Assembly (NCBI RefSeq): GCF_025913575.1
Contig: NZ_CP109785.1
Span: forward strand, 2,418,001 to 2,482,000
DNA from: Halocatena marina
GTDB taxonomy: Archaea; Halobacteriota; Halobacteria; Halobacteriales; Haloarculaceae
Reading direction: 5' to 3'
Length of the DNA stretch: 64,000 bases
Every line of letters starts with the position of its first letter. Within the stretch, counting starts at the first letter, position 1. Under the pieces are notes generated by a model, which worked only from the letters and a program-made list of their open reading frames with translations, was not told the DNA's origin and made no database searches. Positions 10,310 to 18,658 of this stretch are shown here, one piece after another. Made by a program: the position numbers and the translations under genes.

Positions 10310-10801
10310 TCATTTGTCACTCCCGTCTCCTTTGACGCTGTATTCATCATCACCGAGATTGTACGTCGCGTTGTCCTGATTTTGGTTAGGAAAGCCCGAT
10401 GTATAGATCGTTCCAGTGACGAATCCGTCGGTTTTGCCGTCGAGATACGGCGTGATGACGTATCGTTTTGCTAGCAATCGGACTGGATAACGTGTCGGAG
10501 GCAACACGAGGATCAGCCCAGTGAGATCCGTCACTAGCCCGGGAGTGAGAAAGAACACGCCGGACGCTATGAGGAGTGCACCGTCGACGAGTTCATCTTG
10601 GGGAACCTCACCTGTTCGCAGTTTCCGTTCAACTCGACTGATGGTGTGGCGTCCCTCTGCACGAACGAGAAGCATCCCAATGAGTGCCGTCAGTACGACG
10701 AGTGCGACTGTGGCAACCCAGCCGATCACTTGCGACACCAAAAAGAGGATGACGATATCGGCAAGGGGGATGAGCAATAACAGAGCGATGAGCCGCTTCA
10801 T
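10310..10801 (-). CDS. fxsA: FxsA family membrane protein
   Basis: A 163-residue protein with the FxsA pattern: two N-terminal membrane helices (LIALLLLIPLADIVILFLV and the next segment), a short loop with the EGRHTISRVERKLRTGEVP segment, then a hydrophobic stretch with the family's GVFFLTPGLVTDLTGLIL motif. The tail is hydrophilic and Asn/Asp-rich. FxsA of E. coli affects phage T7 exclusion when overproduced; its normal role is unknown. The gene is divergent from the YyaL-type gene, and the 94 bases between them hold both promoters. Confidence 0.9.
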   Translation of the reverse strand: MKRLIALLLLIPLADIVILFLVSQVIGWVATVALVVLTALIGMLLVRAEGRHTISRVERKLRTGEVPQDELVDGALLIASGVFFLTPGLVTDLTGLILVLPPTRYPVRLLAKRYVITPYLDGKTDGFVTGTIYTSGFPNQNQDNATYNLGDDEYSVKGDGSDK

Positions 10802-10895
10802 ATCGGTACGTATTTACCCTAGATGCAAACGTGTTCCGGCTCTCATCAGGCATCCGCAACACGCATCTGTCGCGCCAACGGGAGATAATACAACG

Positions 10896-12488
10896 ATGTG
10901 CCCCGAAACACTCATCAATTGGCGTGACTGGGGACCGGCTCCGTTCGAGGAGGCACGCGCCGCCACTCGTCCAGTCTTGCTCTCGATCTCTGCGCCCTGG
11001 TGTGAGTGGTGTGCCACGATGGACCGCGAGGCGTTCTCGAACCCCGCTGTCGCGGCGAATATCCACGACGATTTTATTCCGATCCGTATCGATGCGGACC
11101 GACATCCACGAGTCCGAGATCGATACACGATGGGTGGTTTTCCATCGACAGTGTTTCTCACCCCGGAGGGAGAGGTGATCACCGGTGCGACGTACATGGA
11201 AACAGAAAGTCTCCGGTCCGTTCTCGAACGAGTCCGGGAGACGTGGACTGAGAACGACGGAGGCAGCATTCCCCGTGCGCTCCGCGACACCGAGTTGCCC
11301 CGTGACACGCTCGATGAGCGTATCGTGACGCACATGGAACAACAGGTGCAAGCGGCCTTCGACGACGAATTCGGCGGCTGGGGAGACGGTCCGAAGTTCC
11401 CGCTCCCGCGGACGATAGAGTTCGCGCTGAAGCGGGATCGATCTTCTGCGCTCCGAACGCTCGAAGCGATCGCTACACATCTCTACGATACGTACGACGG
11501 AGGGTTCTTTCGCTATGCTGGATCGCGTGATTGGAGTGATCTCCACCGAGAGAAAGTGCTCGATACGAACGCTGCAATCTGTCGCGCATTCACAACCGCA
11601 TACCTCTACACTGGTGAGGACCGCTATCGAGAGCCAGCACAGGAGACCATCGAGTACCTCACGACGACGCTCTGGACGGGCGATGCCTTCGCGGGCAGTC
11701 AAGCCGCGGGTGAGTACTACACCCTCGAACCAACCGAACGCGAGAGTCAAGAGCCACCCTTCGTCGACGAGACAGTGTTTGCCGATCGGACGTCGCTCGC
11801 TGTCGATGCGCTCTGTCGGTTCTACGCAGTCACCGACAACGAGGGCGCGCGGCGCTACGCAGAGCGTGCGCTTTCTCACGTGCTCGAAACACTCGTCAAT
11901 AGTGCAGGGACGGTTTGTCACTTCGACGGTGGTTCCGAAGGACTGCTCCTCGATCAGGCACGAGTTCTTCAGGCACTCACCACGGCCGCCCAGATACTCG
12001 ATCAAAAGTACATTGTCCCAGCGCAGACGGTCGCAGATTGGACGATTGAGCACCGAGAACGAGACGGAGCCTTCGTCGATGGATCCGACGGTCCCGCTCT
12101 GCTCGATCGACCACTCCAGCCGCTCGATACGACGGTCGAACTCGCAGACGCACTGATCGACCTCGCGGTTCTGACCCAGAACACGGAATATCGATCAGTC
12201 GCTCGGACAGCACTCGAATCGTTTGCTGGAGCACACGACCGGATGGGCGTCACGGTGGCGAACTATGCGAGTGCCGTCGCCCGCGTCGTGAACACGCCAC
12301 TCGTGATCGAAATCGCTGACGAACCCGGGAGCGATCTCCACCGAGCAGCACTTCGCGTTGCCGATCACGAGAAAATCGTCGTTCTCACAGGGGAATCAGA
12401 CGGGAAAGCGACCGTACTCGACGAAAGTGGACAGACGGGTCCAGTAACAACCCCTGACGCACTCGTTTCGCTCATCGAGGATGCGTAA
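10896..12488 (+). CDS. Thioredoxin-domain protein of the YyaL / DUF255 family
   Basis: A 530-residue protein. The N-terminal 130 residues are a thioredoxin-like domain with active-site WCEWC (APWCEWCATMDREAFSNPAVA), followed by a conserved GGFPSTVFLTPEGE. The rest is an alpha/alpha barrel related to glycan-processing enzymes (segments DEFGGWGDGPKFPLP, DTYDGGFFRYA). Family members usually have about 650-700 residues, so this haloarchaeal form is shortened. The function is unknown. ATG at 10896 was chosen because the residues before it in the open frame are low-complexity and basic and lie under the fxsA promoter. Confidence 0.88.
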   Translation: MCPETLINWRDWGPAPFEEARAATRPVLLSISAPWCEWCATMDREAFSNPAVAANIHDDFIPIRIDADRHPRVRDRYTMGGFPSTVFLTPEGEVITGATYMETESLRSVLERVRETWTENDGGSIPRALRDTELPRDTLDERIVTHMEQQVQAAFDDEFGGWGDGPKFPLPRTIEFALKRDRSSALRTLEAIATHLYDTYDGGFFRYAGSRDWSDLHREKVLDTNAAICRAFTTAYLYTGEDRYREPAQETIEYLTTTLWTGDAFAGSQAAGEYYTLEPTERESQEPPFVDETVFADRTSLAVDALCRFYAVTDNEGARRYAERALSHVLETLVNSAGTVCHFDGGSEGLLLDQARVLQALTTAAQILDQKYIVPAQTVADWTIEHRERDGAFVDGSDGPALLDRPLQPLDTTVELADALIDLAVLTQNTEYRSVARTALESFAGAHDRMGVTVANYASAVARVVNTPLVIEIADEPGSDLHRAALRVADHEKIVVLTGESDGKATVLDESGQTGPVTTPDALVSLIEDA

Positions 12489-12532
12489 ACTCCCGATGTG
12501 TTTTTATCGTCGCAACAAAATTAGAGTACATA

Positions 12533-13336
12533 ATGGCAAACCTCAGAGACCTCGGCCTTTCGGAGTACGAAGCGCGCGCCTATCGAGCGCTCCTTCAGAC
12601 GGGACCGACAACCGCAAAGGAGTTGTCACAAGTTAGCGACGTGCCGATGGGGCGGATCTATGACGTGTTGAACAGCATTGAGCAGTATAATCTCGTTCGC
12701 TCACAGACCGCTTCGCGGCCGAAAAAATACGTCGCTGTCGAACCCTCGACTGCACTCAGTCGCCTGTTGGAGGATAAAAAGCGCGAGCTCGCTGAAAAGG
12801 AGAACCAGTATGAGGAGATTGTCGACGAACTCGTCACCTCCCTCGACAGCACAGAGCCACACGAGGAAACGTTCTGGACGGCCGCGGTCGGCCCCGAAGA
12901 GGTTGTCGATCTGCTCGTTGAGCGAATTTCCGTGGCCGATGAACGAGTCGTGATGGTTGCCTCGACAGTCTCACAGCAGTTTGATCTCGACGATCTCGGC
13001 GATCGGGTGTCCGCTTCCCTCGAAGCAGCACTCGATCGTGGCGTCGAGGTGTCACTGCTCATGCGTCCTGCGCTCGTCGATGCACTTCCCCCCACAGTCG
13101 GGAAGCGCTATCGGACTAGTCTCTCACCACACCGGAATTTCGACTGTCGAACGAGCGACAACGTCAGCGGCACGTTCACCATCGTCGACGATGTTGAGGT
13201 CTGTATCGAAGTCTCTCACCCACTCCGAGAGATGGATACATTTGCGATGATCAACCTCAAAGACAGAGGCTTCGCATCGGATGTTCATTCAGAGTTCGAA
13301 CCGCGCTGGGCCGAGGCGGAAGCACTAACGTTCTAA
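12533..13336 (+). CDS. TrmB family transcriptional regulator
   Basis: A 267-residue cytoplasmic regulator. Residues 1-70 form the TrmB winged helix (LGLSEYEARAYRALLQTGPTTAKELSQVSDVPMGRIYDVLNSIE). A coiled-coil stretch with KKRELAEKENQYEEIVDEL follows, then the effector-binding domain shared by haloarchaeal TrmB proteins. TrmB proteins often control sugar or metabolic genes. No target is obvious here because the neighbours are unrelated. It starts 44 bases after the YyaL-type gene with its own upstream AT-rich sequence. Confidence 0.92.
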   Translation: MANLRDLGLSEYEARAYRALLQTGPTTAKELSQVSDVPMGRIYDVLNSIEQYNLVRSQTASRPKKYVAVEPSTALSRLLEDKKRELAEKENQYEEIVDELVTSLDSTEPHEETFWTAAVGPEEVVDLLVERISVADERVVMVASTVSQQFDLDDLGDRVSASLEAALDRGVEVSLLMRPALVDALPPTVGKRYRTSLSPHRNFDCRTSDNVSGTFTIVDDVEVCIEVSHPLREMDTFAMINLKDRGFASDVHSEFEPRWAEAEALTF

Positions 13337-13533
13337 GAACCACGATACAACCGATCCCAGTGCTGTGGCCATTTGCCACTCTACACTCAAAACTGGGTTA
13401 CTCGATTCATGCGCTGAGCGACGAGTACTGCGGTGAGTTTAAATTCCAAATGCAGGCAGTGGGTGACACTCAGCGACCAATTTCAAAAATATCTGATAAG
13501 TAAAAGACGCACCAACAAGGGAGCAACGCTCGC

Positions 13534-14463
13534 TTACGATCCGTTCAGCTCGGACCGGAGGGCACTCATCTTTGCGACGCGTTCGGCGTGAGCGTTATGT
13601 TGGTGGATCGATTCGTCGTTCGACTGTTTCATCGTGATGATCGCATCATCCGGGAGGTCCGAGAACTGGTTGACGACTCCTTCGGCCATGGCACGGACAC
13701 AGTCCTCGACAAATTTCGCGTCCGTGTGAGACGAGTAGGTCATGTGGTCTTCGTCGGGCCGTTTTGCGAGGTTGTAGATCCGTGCACTCATCGAATCACG
13801 GGCAACTTCGATGACGTCGGTGACATCAACGTTTGGTTCGCCCGCCGCTTCGATGGTGAGTGTAGCGTGTCCGCGCTGGGAGTGACCTGGCTGTGGAACC
13901 GTATCGAGGAACTGCTCGATGACTCCGTCCTCGACACCGAGGTCGAGGAGCGTTTCTCGGGCGCGGGCGGCAGACATTCCTTGCGAACAGGGACAGACGG
14001 TCATCCCAACGACGCGCGCACCAATCTCTTCACGAGTGCCGTCTTCGGTTGCTGTGGCACTCGCGATGATATCCGCAGTCGACTGGGTGAGGCGGTCTGA
14101 CTCGGGCGTCTGATCGTGGACAGCGTATGTCGCCTCCATGTGGACTTCGGCTTTCGTCGTATAGTCGTGCTTTTCGAGGAGACGCTCGGCAGCGGTACCA
14201 CAGACGTCTTCGACGCCGGAGGTAGTATCACTGACCGCGATCTCAAGTGTCTCGTCAATGACTTCCATGTTCCGGCTCATGTCCGCACCCTTCCGCCACT
14301 TTGGCAGATCGACGAACACTTCGAATTCAGCCATCAGTACGATGGGTCTGCGATCATCCCGATCGATCTTGACGAGCTTCTCGACCCCGGTCACGCCGAC
14401 GCGGTTAAGCCCGATACTGACGGTCGGACTCGACGCCTGCACGTCCGGCAGCTGCTGGCTCAT
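13534..14463 (-). CDS. mptA: GTP cyclohydrolase MptA (GCYH-IB type)
   Basis: Converts GTP to the cyclic phosphate of dihydroneopterin, the first step toward archaeal pterins (methanopterin-like and folate cofactors). The 309-residue protein has the FolE2/MptA signatures: [20 protein letters not shown], the active-site cysteine segment [17 protein letters not shown], and [12 protein letters not shown]. Archaeal MptA is iron-dependent. ATG at 14463 gives the standard start MSQQLPDVQ; upstream codons in the frame are not family-like. A perfect inverted repeat lies 30-45 bases upstream (see that entry). Confidence 0.95.
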   Translation of the reverse strand: MSQQLPDVQASSPTVSIGLNRVGVTGVEKLVKIDRDDRRPIVLMAEFEVFVDLPKWRKGADMSRNMEVIDETLEIAVSDTTSGVEDVCGTAAERLLEKHDYTTKAEVHMEATYAVHDQTPESDRLTQSTADIIASATATEDGTREEIGARVVGMTVCPCSQGMSAARARETLLDLGVEDGVIEQFLDTVPQPGHSQRGHATLTIEAAGEPNVDVTDVIEVARDSMSARIYNLAKRPDEDHMTYSSHTDAKFVEDCVRAMAEGVVNQFSDLPDDAIITMKQSNDESIHQHNAHAERVAKMSALRSELNGS

Positions 14464-14845
14464 TATTTCGAGAAATGAGCCAGACCCGAATATGGGTTCC
14501 GAAACCCACATGAATTTCTCACAATTCGTTCGTACGGTTTTTGTTGCCCGGAACTTCGTATCGGGGTTTCCACAAACGTTCAACCAGACGATACCAATCG
14601 TATCGAAGCGAGCCAATGAATTGGAACCAACAGCGCACGGCGACTGGCCACGAAATTCTGTACCGACTCCACACTCATCACAGAAGTGACTGAGGATTGC
14701 AATTGCTGAAACACGGTGGAAAACAGCGTCTTAGAACGACGGTCTCCTTTGCCGTCTCTGAGAATACGCAATGGTGGACTGGGCTGGATCCAGTATGAGA
14801 AACCGCTCTGGCGCATCAGACACACCTAATCTACAAAATAGTGCG
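14464..14845. other. Intergenic stretch with no gene seen
   Basis: A gap of 382 bases between mptA and the DsrE-family gene, both on the minus strand. It carries the mptA promoter with its inverted repeat at the left end. No open frame with haloarchaeal protein character, no tRNA and no clear terminator was seen in the rest. Confidence 0.5.
14493..14508. promoter_or_regulatory. Inverted repeat at the mptA promoter (candidate operator)
   Basis: Perfect inverted repeat TGGGTT-CCGA-AACCCA with 6-base arms, 30 to 45 bases upstream of the mptA ATG. On the mptA strand it overlaps the start of a TATA-like ATATTCG (14488-14494) and the BRE position, where a bound repressor would block initiation. 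It would not be in a leaderless transcript, so it is more likely a DNA site than an RNA hairpin. Confidence 0.4.
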
Positions 14846-15421
14846 CTAAATGAGAAGTTGGATATCTGACTCAGCCATGTCTCGAATGGCTGTCGCCGCA
14901 CCAACACCGACGGTAATGCCGTCATAGAAGTTGTCTTCGTCATATCCCATGAGATCGATTGTCATCTGACAGGCTTGGAATTCGACTCCCATATCGAGAG
15001 AAGTGTCAAGAAGTTCCTCGATCGTGGCTGTGTCGTTGTCTGCAATCTGCTTTTCCATCATCTTCGTTACGATTCGATCCATTCCCGGAAATGCCGCGAT
15101 TGCGTTCGGAACTGACATATTAGGATTTCCGACCGAACTCAGCTTCAGATTCTTCGATTTCTCCTTATGAAGGATGTCCAGCCCCCAGAACGTGTGAAAA
15201 ACTGTGACTTCGTACCCGAACGCTGCGGCGGTGCTTGCAAGAATGAGCGGGGGATAGGCCATATCGAGCGTCCCCTTCGTTGCGATAATCGATATTTTCG
15301 GCTGCTTATCACGGCTCTCTACGTCAGCAACCCGGTCCTCAAGAGCGACGACTCGCTCTTCGAGCTCTTCATGAGTCAAGCGCTCGTCGGACTCTGGCGT
15401 TTGCGGAGTGTCAGTACTCAT
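14846..15421 (-). CDS. DsrE/DsrF/DrsH-like family protein
   Basis: A 191-residue protein. A short acidic coiled coil (residues 10-45) precedes a DsrE-like alpha/beta domain that starts KISIIATKGTLDMAYPPLILASTAAAFGYEVTVF, with a Cys in VEFQACQMTIDLMG at the usual active position. Proteins of this class accept or carry persulfide sulfur with TusA partners. Its ATG lies one base after the stop of the TusA-family gene, so the two are translationally linked. The rhodanese-lactamase gene is divergent next door. Confidence 0.9.
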   Translation of the reverse strand: MSTDTPQTPESDERLTHEELEERVVALEDRVADVESRDKQPKISIIATKGTLDMAYPPLILASTAAAFGYEVTVFHTFWGLDILHKEKSKNLKLSSVGNPNMSVPNAIAAFPGMDRIVTKMMEKQIADNDTATIEELLDTSLDMGVEFQACQMTIDLMGYDEDNFYDGITVGVGAATAIRDMAESDIQLLI

Positions 15422-15422
15422 T

Positions 15423-15668
15423 CTATGAGTCCGTCTTGCGGATGTAATGCGTGAATATCTCGCTACGCTCGTCCTGCTCAATGAGTTCGACGTCGCTGGT
15501 TGCAGCTGCCCAACCAGCGAGATCACTCATACTTCCGGGATCGGTCGCGAGAACTTCCAGAATCGCTCCTTCTTCGAGTTGATCGATAGTCTGCTTTGTC
15601 TTGACGACTGGCATGGGACAGTTCTGTCCCGTTGTGTCGAGTACCTCGGCAGTTTTGTGTGTGGTCAT
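15423..15668 (-). CDS. TusA-family sulfur-carrier protein
   Basis: An 81-residue sulfur relay protein with the TusA signature DTTGQNCPMPVVKTKQTIDQL, whose Cys-Pro motif carries the persulfide. The usual second half of the fold follows (GAILEVLATDPGSMSDLAGWA). It is first in a two-gene unit with the DsrE-like gene. The ATG at 15668 has AATATT near 15690 in a TATA position for a leaderless transcript, overlapping the shared TATTGTG motif. This genome may use it in tRNA thiolation or sulfide handling; the sequence does not say which. Confidence 0.93.
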   Translation of the reverse strand: MTTHKTAEVLDTTGQNCPMPVVKTKQTIDQLEEGAILEVLATDPGSMSDLAGWAAATSDVELIEQDERSEIFTHYIRKTDS

Positions 15669-15684
15669 AATAGTGACTACATCG

Positions 15685-15691
15685 CACAATA
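15685..15691 (-). promoter_or_regulatory. TATTGTG element upstream of tusA-like gene
   Basis: TATTGTG on the minus strand, 17-23 bases before the tusA-like ATG. The same heptamer occurs on the plus strand in both other promoters of this locus (15808-15814 and 17064-17070). Confidence 0.4.
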
Positions 15692-15807
15692 TTGGAGAGG
15701 ACCGTAAAAACGTACCGATAGTAGACCTTATTTTGAACACAACTAGTCCCCCATGCTCCCCGTATTATCTACTATCATGGCCTATTAGTCACTTTCTCCC
15801 TTATTAG

Positions 15808-15846
15808 TATTGTGTGGATATAGAATTACTATGCAAAATCTTATTG
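15808..15846 (+). promoter_or_regulatory. Promoter region with shared TATTGTG and ACTATGC motifs
   Basis: Upstream of the rhodanese-lactamase gene: TATTGTG at 15808-15814, then ACTATGCAAAATCTTATTG at 15828-15846, ending about 21 bases before the ATG and overlapping the BRE/TATA position. Two direct TATTAGT copies lie at 15783-15789 and 15802-15808, 19 bases apart. The ACTATGCAAA-TCTT block recurs before the HTH gene at 17074. Confidence 0.45.
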
Positions 15847-15867
15847 GCGAGCCGTTTGTAGAAGCGA

Positions 15868-17052
15868 ATGACAATGACCGACGGAGAGTACCATTCGGAG
15901 GATGATATCAACTCGATCCCGCCGAAAGAGCTGAAAGAACGTATCGACAGAGACGAGGACGTGTTTATCCTCGATATCCGAGCAGAAAATGACTTCGAGG
16001 AGTGGCACATCAGCGATGAGAACGTCGAGATCGTGAATCATCCGTATTTCACGCTGCTCGATGGAATTCCTGAGGAGTTACTCACAAAACTTCCCGAGGA
16101 ACAGAAGCTCACCGTATTATGCGCGAAGGGTGGTTCCAGCGAGCTGGTCGCCGAAAACCTCCAACAAGAGGACTACGATGTCGATCATCTCGAGCGCGGG
16201 ATGAAGGGCTGGGCACGGATCTACGAATACACCGAGCTCACGGTCCAGAGTGACGTAACGATCGCACAGTATCATCGACCGTCGAGTGGCTGTCTCGCGT
16301 ACCTCATCGTCTCGGACAGCGAGGCCGCTGTTATCGACCCACTCCACGCGTTTACTGCTCAGTATGCACAAGACGTGCGAAACCTCGGTGCTGAACTGGT
16401 TTACGCGCTCGATACGCATATCCATGCAGATCACATCTCAGGCATTCGATCGCTCGCTGATCAGACAGGTGCGACTGCAGTTATGCCCGCGGCTGCCACA
16501 GAGCGTGGTGTCGATTACGATCAACCATACGAGACGGTTCGAAACGGGGATAGCCTCACCGTTGGTGAGGTAGAGATCGACGTTATCCACACGCCCGGCC
16601 ACACATCGGGAATGACCGCGTACAAGGTCGAAAACGTACTGTTCACCGGCGACGGGCTGTTCACAGAAAGCGTCGCACGACCCGATCTCGAAGATCCAGC
16701 GGCGGCCACGGACGCAGCTGCGACGCTGTACGAATCACTCACCGAGGAGATCCTGACACTGCCCGACGACACGATCATCGCACCTGCACACGTTAGCGAT
16801 TCCGCAAGTCAGTGCGAAGATGGCACCTACACCGCTATACTCGGTGAACTCACGGAAACAATGGACGTACTGTCGATGGATAAAGAGCCGTTCGTCGAGT
16901 TCATCGTTTCGAGCATGCCGCCTCGACCCGCTAACTATGAGGCGATCATCGCTACCAACCTTGGCGAGGAATCACCTGACGACGAAGAAGCGTTCGAACT
17001 CGAACTGGGCCCGAATAATTGCGCAGCGAGCGAATCACCACTAACGAATTGA
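15868..17052 (+). CDS. Rhodanese / metallo-beta-lactamase fusion (persulfide dioxygenase-like)
   Basis: A 394-residue protein. Residues 15-120 are a rhodanese domain with active Cys85 (LCAKGGSS). Residues 125-390 are a glyoxalase-II-type lactamase with THIHADH (metal ligands at 184-189), HTPGHTSGM, FTGDGLF and a final PAHV. The lactamase half resembles persulfide dioxygenases (ETHE1-like), which oxidise glutathione persulfide in bacteria; the archaeal substrate is unknown. It is divergent from the tusA-dsrE unit and followed by a small HTH gene sharing its promoter motif, so all four probably respond to the same sulfur signal. Confidence 0.9.
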   Translation: MTMTDGEYHSEDDINSIPPKELKERIDRDEDVFILDIRAENDFEEWHISDENVEIVNHPYFTLLDGIPEELLTKLPEEQKLTVLCAKGGSSELVAENLQQEDYDVDHLERGMKGWARIYEYTELTVQSDVTIAQYHRPSSGCLAYLIVSDSEAAVIDPLHAFTAQYAQDVRNLGAELVYALDTHIHADHISGIRSLADQTGATAVMPAAATERGVDYDQPYETVRNGDSLTVGEVEIDVIHTPGHTSGMTAYKVENVLFTGDGLFTESVARPDLEDPAAATDAAATLYESLTEEILTLPDDTIIAPAHVSDSASQCEDGTYTAILGELTETMDVLSMDKEPFVEFIVSSMPPRPANYEAIIATNLGEESPDDEEAFELELGPNNCAASESPLTN

Positions 17053-17063
17053 GATGGGCACGG

Positions 17064-17092
17064 TATTGTGCTAACTATGCAAATTCTTTTGA
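17064..17092 (+). promoter_or_regulatory. Promoter region of the HTH gene with shared motifs
   Basis: TATTGTG at 17064-17070 followed by ACTATGCAAATTCTTTTGA at 17074-17092, close to the TATA position of the gene at 17120. The gap between the two elements is 3 bases here and 13 bases before the lactamase gene, a difference of one helical turn. Confidence 0.45.
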
Positions 17093-17119
17093 ATGTGTAT
17101 CGCTAACCACGAGTAACCG

Positions 17120-17524
17120 ATGGCCGACTCGATGAGCGAAATGCTCCGGCAGGATATGCAATGTGAGGGACTGTTGGAGTGTTTCCACAACCTCAAAGAA
17201 ATCGACAAGGATGTGTTTCGATTGCTGAACGAGACAGATGAATCACTCACTGTCGACGGAATTGCAGATAAAATCGACCGTGAGCGGTCGACCGCCTACC
17301 GCTCGGTACAGCGACTGCTGCAGGCTGGATTCATTCAGAAAGAGCAGATCAACTACGAACAAGGAGGTTACTATCACGTCTACCATCCGCGGGCCGCCGA
17401 AGACATTACACAAGAGATGCAGCGGATGCTCAACGACTGGTATGCGAAGATGGGACAGCTCATTGGTGAGTTCAGCGAAAAGTACGATGACGAACCCGGC
17501 CAGCTATCACCAACTGAAAACTGA
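17120..17524 (+). CDS. Small winged-helix regulator of the sulfur locus
   Basis: A 134-residue TrmB/MarR-like regulator. The helix-turn-helix lies at residues 25-75 (DIDKDVFRLLN region, then TVDGIADKIDRERSTAYRSVQRLLQAGFIQKEQI), with a wing (YEQGGYYHVYHP) and a C-terminal helix likely for dimerisation. A short Cys-containing N-terminus (MQCEG) could sense redox or sulfur species, but this is a guess. It has a homologue of similar length at 57563. It shares a promoter motif with the rhodanese-lactamase gene, so autoregulation and control of the locus are likely. Confidence 0.82.
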   Translation: MADSMSEMLRQDMQCEGLLECFHNLKEIDKDVFRLLNETDESLTVDGIADKIDRERSTAYRSVQRLLQAGFIQKEQINYEQGGYYHVYHPRAAEDITQEMQRMLNDWYAKMGQLIGEFSEKYDDEPGQLSPTEN

Positions 17525-17726
17525 TCATCTCTCATTACACAGCAACAAAAACGATCGATATGGATCCCTCGTGTTTGATTTCGACGCCGTGAGTTTGAGG
17601 TGAGCGTTCCGTTCGTACCCTGATTCTCATGTGAGGAGATAGCTTCCTCGTACTCGTCGTCTCAGTCACAATCGAACGATTAGTAGCAAAGTAGTGACCG
17701 TTGGAGACGAAACGGCATTCGAACGC

Positions 17727-18545
17727 TCATCCCAATTGCAATTTTCCGAGCGCCGCAAAGAAGTCGATATCCGGACCAGCAATCCGAACAGGCGGCGCTT
17801 CGGTCGAGAGTGAAATAGTCACCGGCGGATTGAGTTCTCGCTTGACTCGACCGTCACTAACAGCAACAGCCTGCTCGGCTCCATCGACGCGGACGGTCAC
17901 GTCGGTGTCCGAACCAACCAGCAGTGGTGGCATCCCTTCTGTGGCACACATTTCGTTGACGACAAGTGCCGAAACGTCGGTGTGGACAAGCGGCCCACCT
18001 TCACTGAGATTGTAGGCAGTGCTGCCAGTCGGCGTGGAGACAAGGACGCCATCTGCGTGTCCACCAGTGTACAACGAGCCGTCGAGTCGAATCTCGATGT
18101 CGATACCATTTCCAGGACCGCGTTGGGGGCCCATGATGACCACTTCGTTCAACGCAGGAGAGAGCGTCCAGTCCTCACCCGTGGCCGTTAGTCGTGGGAC
18201 CTCCCGAATCTTGACCGTCCCGTCACTGAGTTCTGAAATCGTTCGTTCGACGGCCGACACAGCGTTTTCTGGTGGTGTTGCGTTCAAAAATCCAACCTCA
18301 CCGAGATTCACACCCATGATCGGCGTCGAACCAATCCCGCGCACGGCATAAAGAAACGTGCCGTCGCCACCGATACTCACGACGAGGTCACATCCGGCCA
18401 TTCCTTCGATCGATACACCAGGTACGTCGAGGGATTTGGCTGTTGTCTCATCGACGACGACATCAGCACTCACGGAACTGCGGATGTCGCCTGCCAACGC
18501 CGCCGCCCGTGGGTTATCCTGCTGTGCGACAATACCGACTCGCAT
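17727..18545 (-). CDS. nadK: NAD kinase
   Basis: Phosphorylates NAD to NADP. The 272-residue protein has the conserved GGDGT at residues 59-63, the second motif LNEVVIM, and TPTGSTAYNLSEGGPLV that shapes the nucleotide site. The length is typical of archaeal NAD kinases. ATG at 18545 starts directly with the first beta strand (MRVGIVAQQ), so the 24 codons before it were dropped. A short gap separates it from the MFS gene on the same strand. Confidence 0.95.
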   Translation of the reverse strand: MRVGIVAQQDNPRAAALAGDIRSSVSADVVVDETTAKSLDVPGVSIEGMAGCDLVVSIGGDGTFLYAVRGIGSTPIMGVNLGEVGFLNATPPENAVSAVERTISELSDGTVKIREVPRLTATGEDWTLSPALNEVVIMGPQRGPGNGIDIEIRLDGSLYTGGHADGVLVSTPTGSTAYNLSEGGPLVHTDVSALVVNEMCATEGMPPLLVGSDTDVTVRVDGAEQAVAVSDGRVKRELNPPVTISLSTEAPPVRIAGPDIDFFAALGKLQLG

Positions 18546-18658
18546 ATCTGTGTATCGAACCCTGTCGTCAAAAACCCACGCACACGCGGGTGTTGTGGGA
18601 TGAAACGGTGCGTTCACTCACATGGCAGGGGTTGACAGAATTAGAGAACTAGAGATAT

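Noticed and set aside
10629..12053. Open frame of 474 codons on the minus strand
   Set aside because: Antisense shadow of the YyaL-type gene; its composition (Arg, Val, Cys-rich) is not haloarchaeal.
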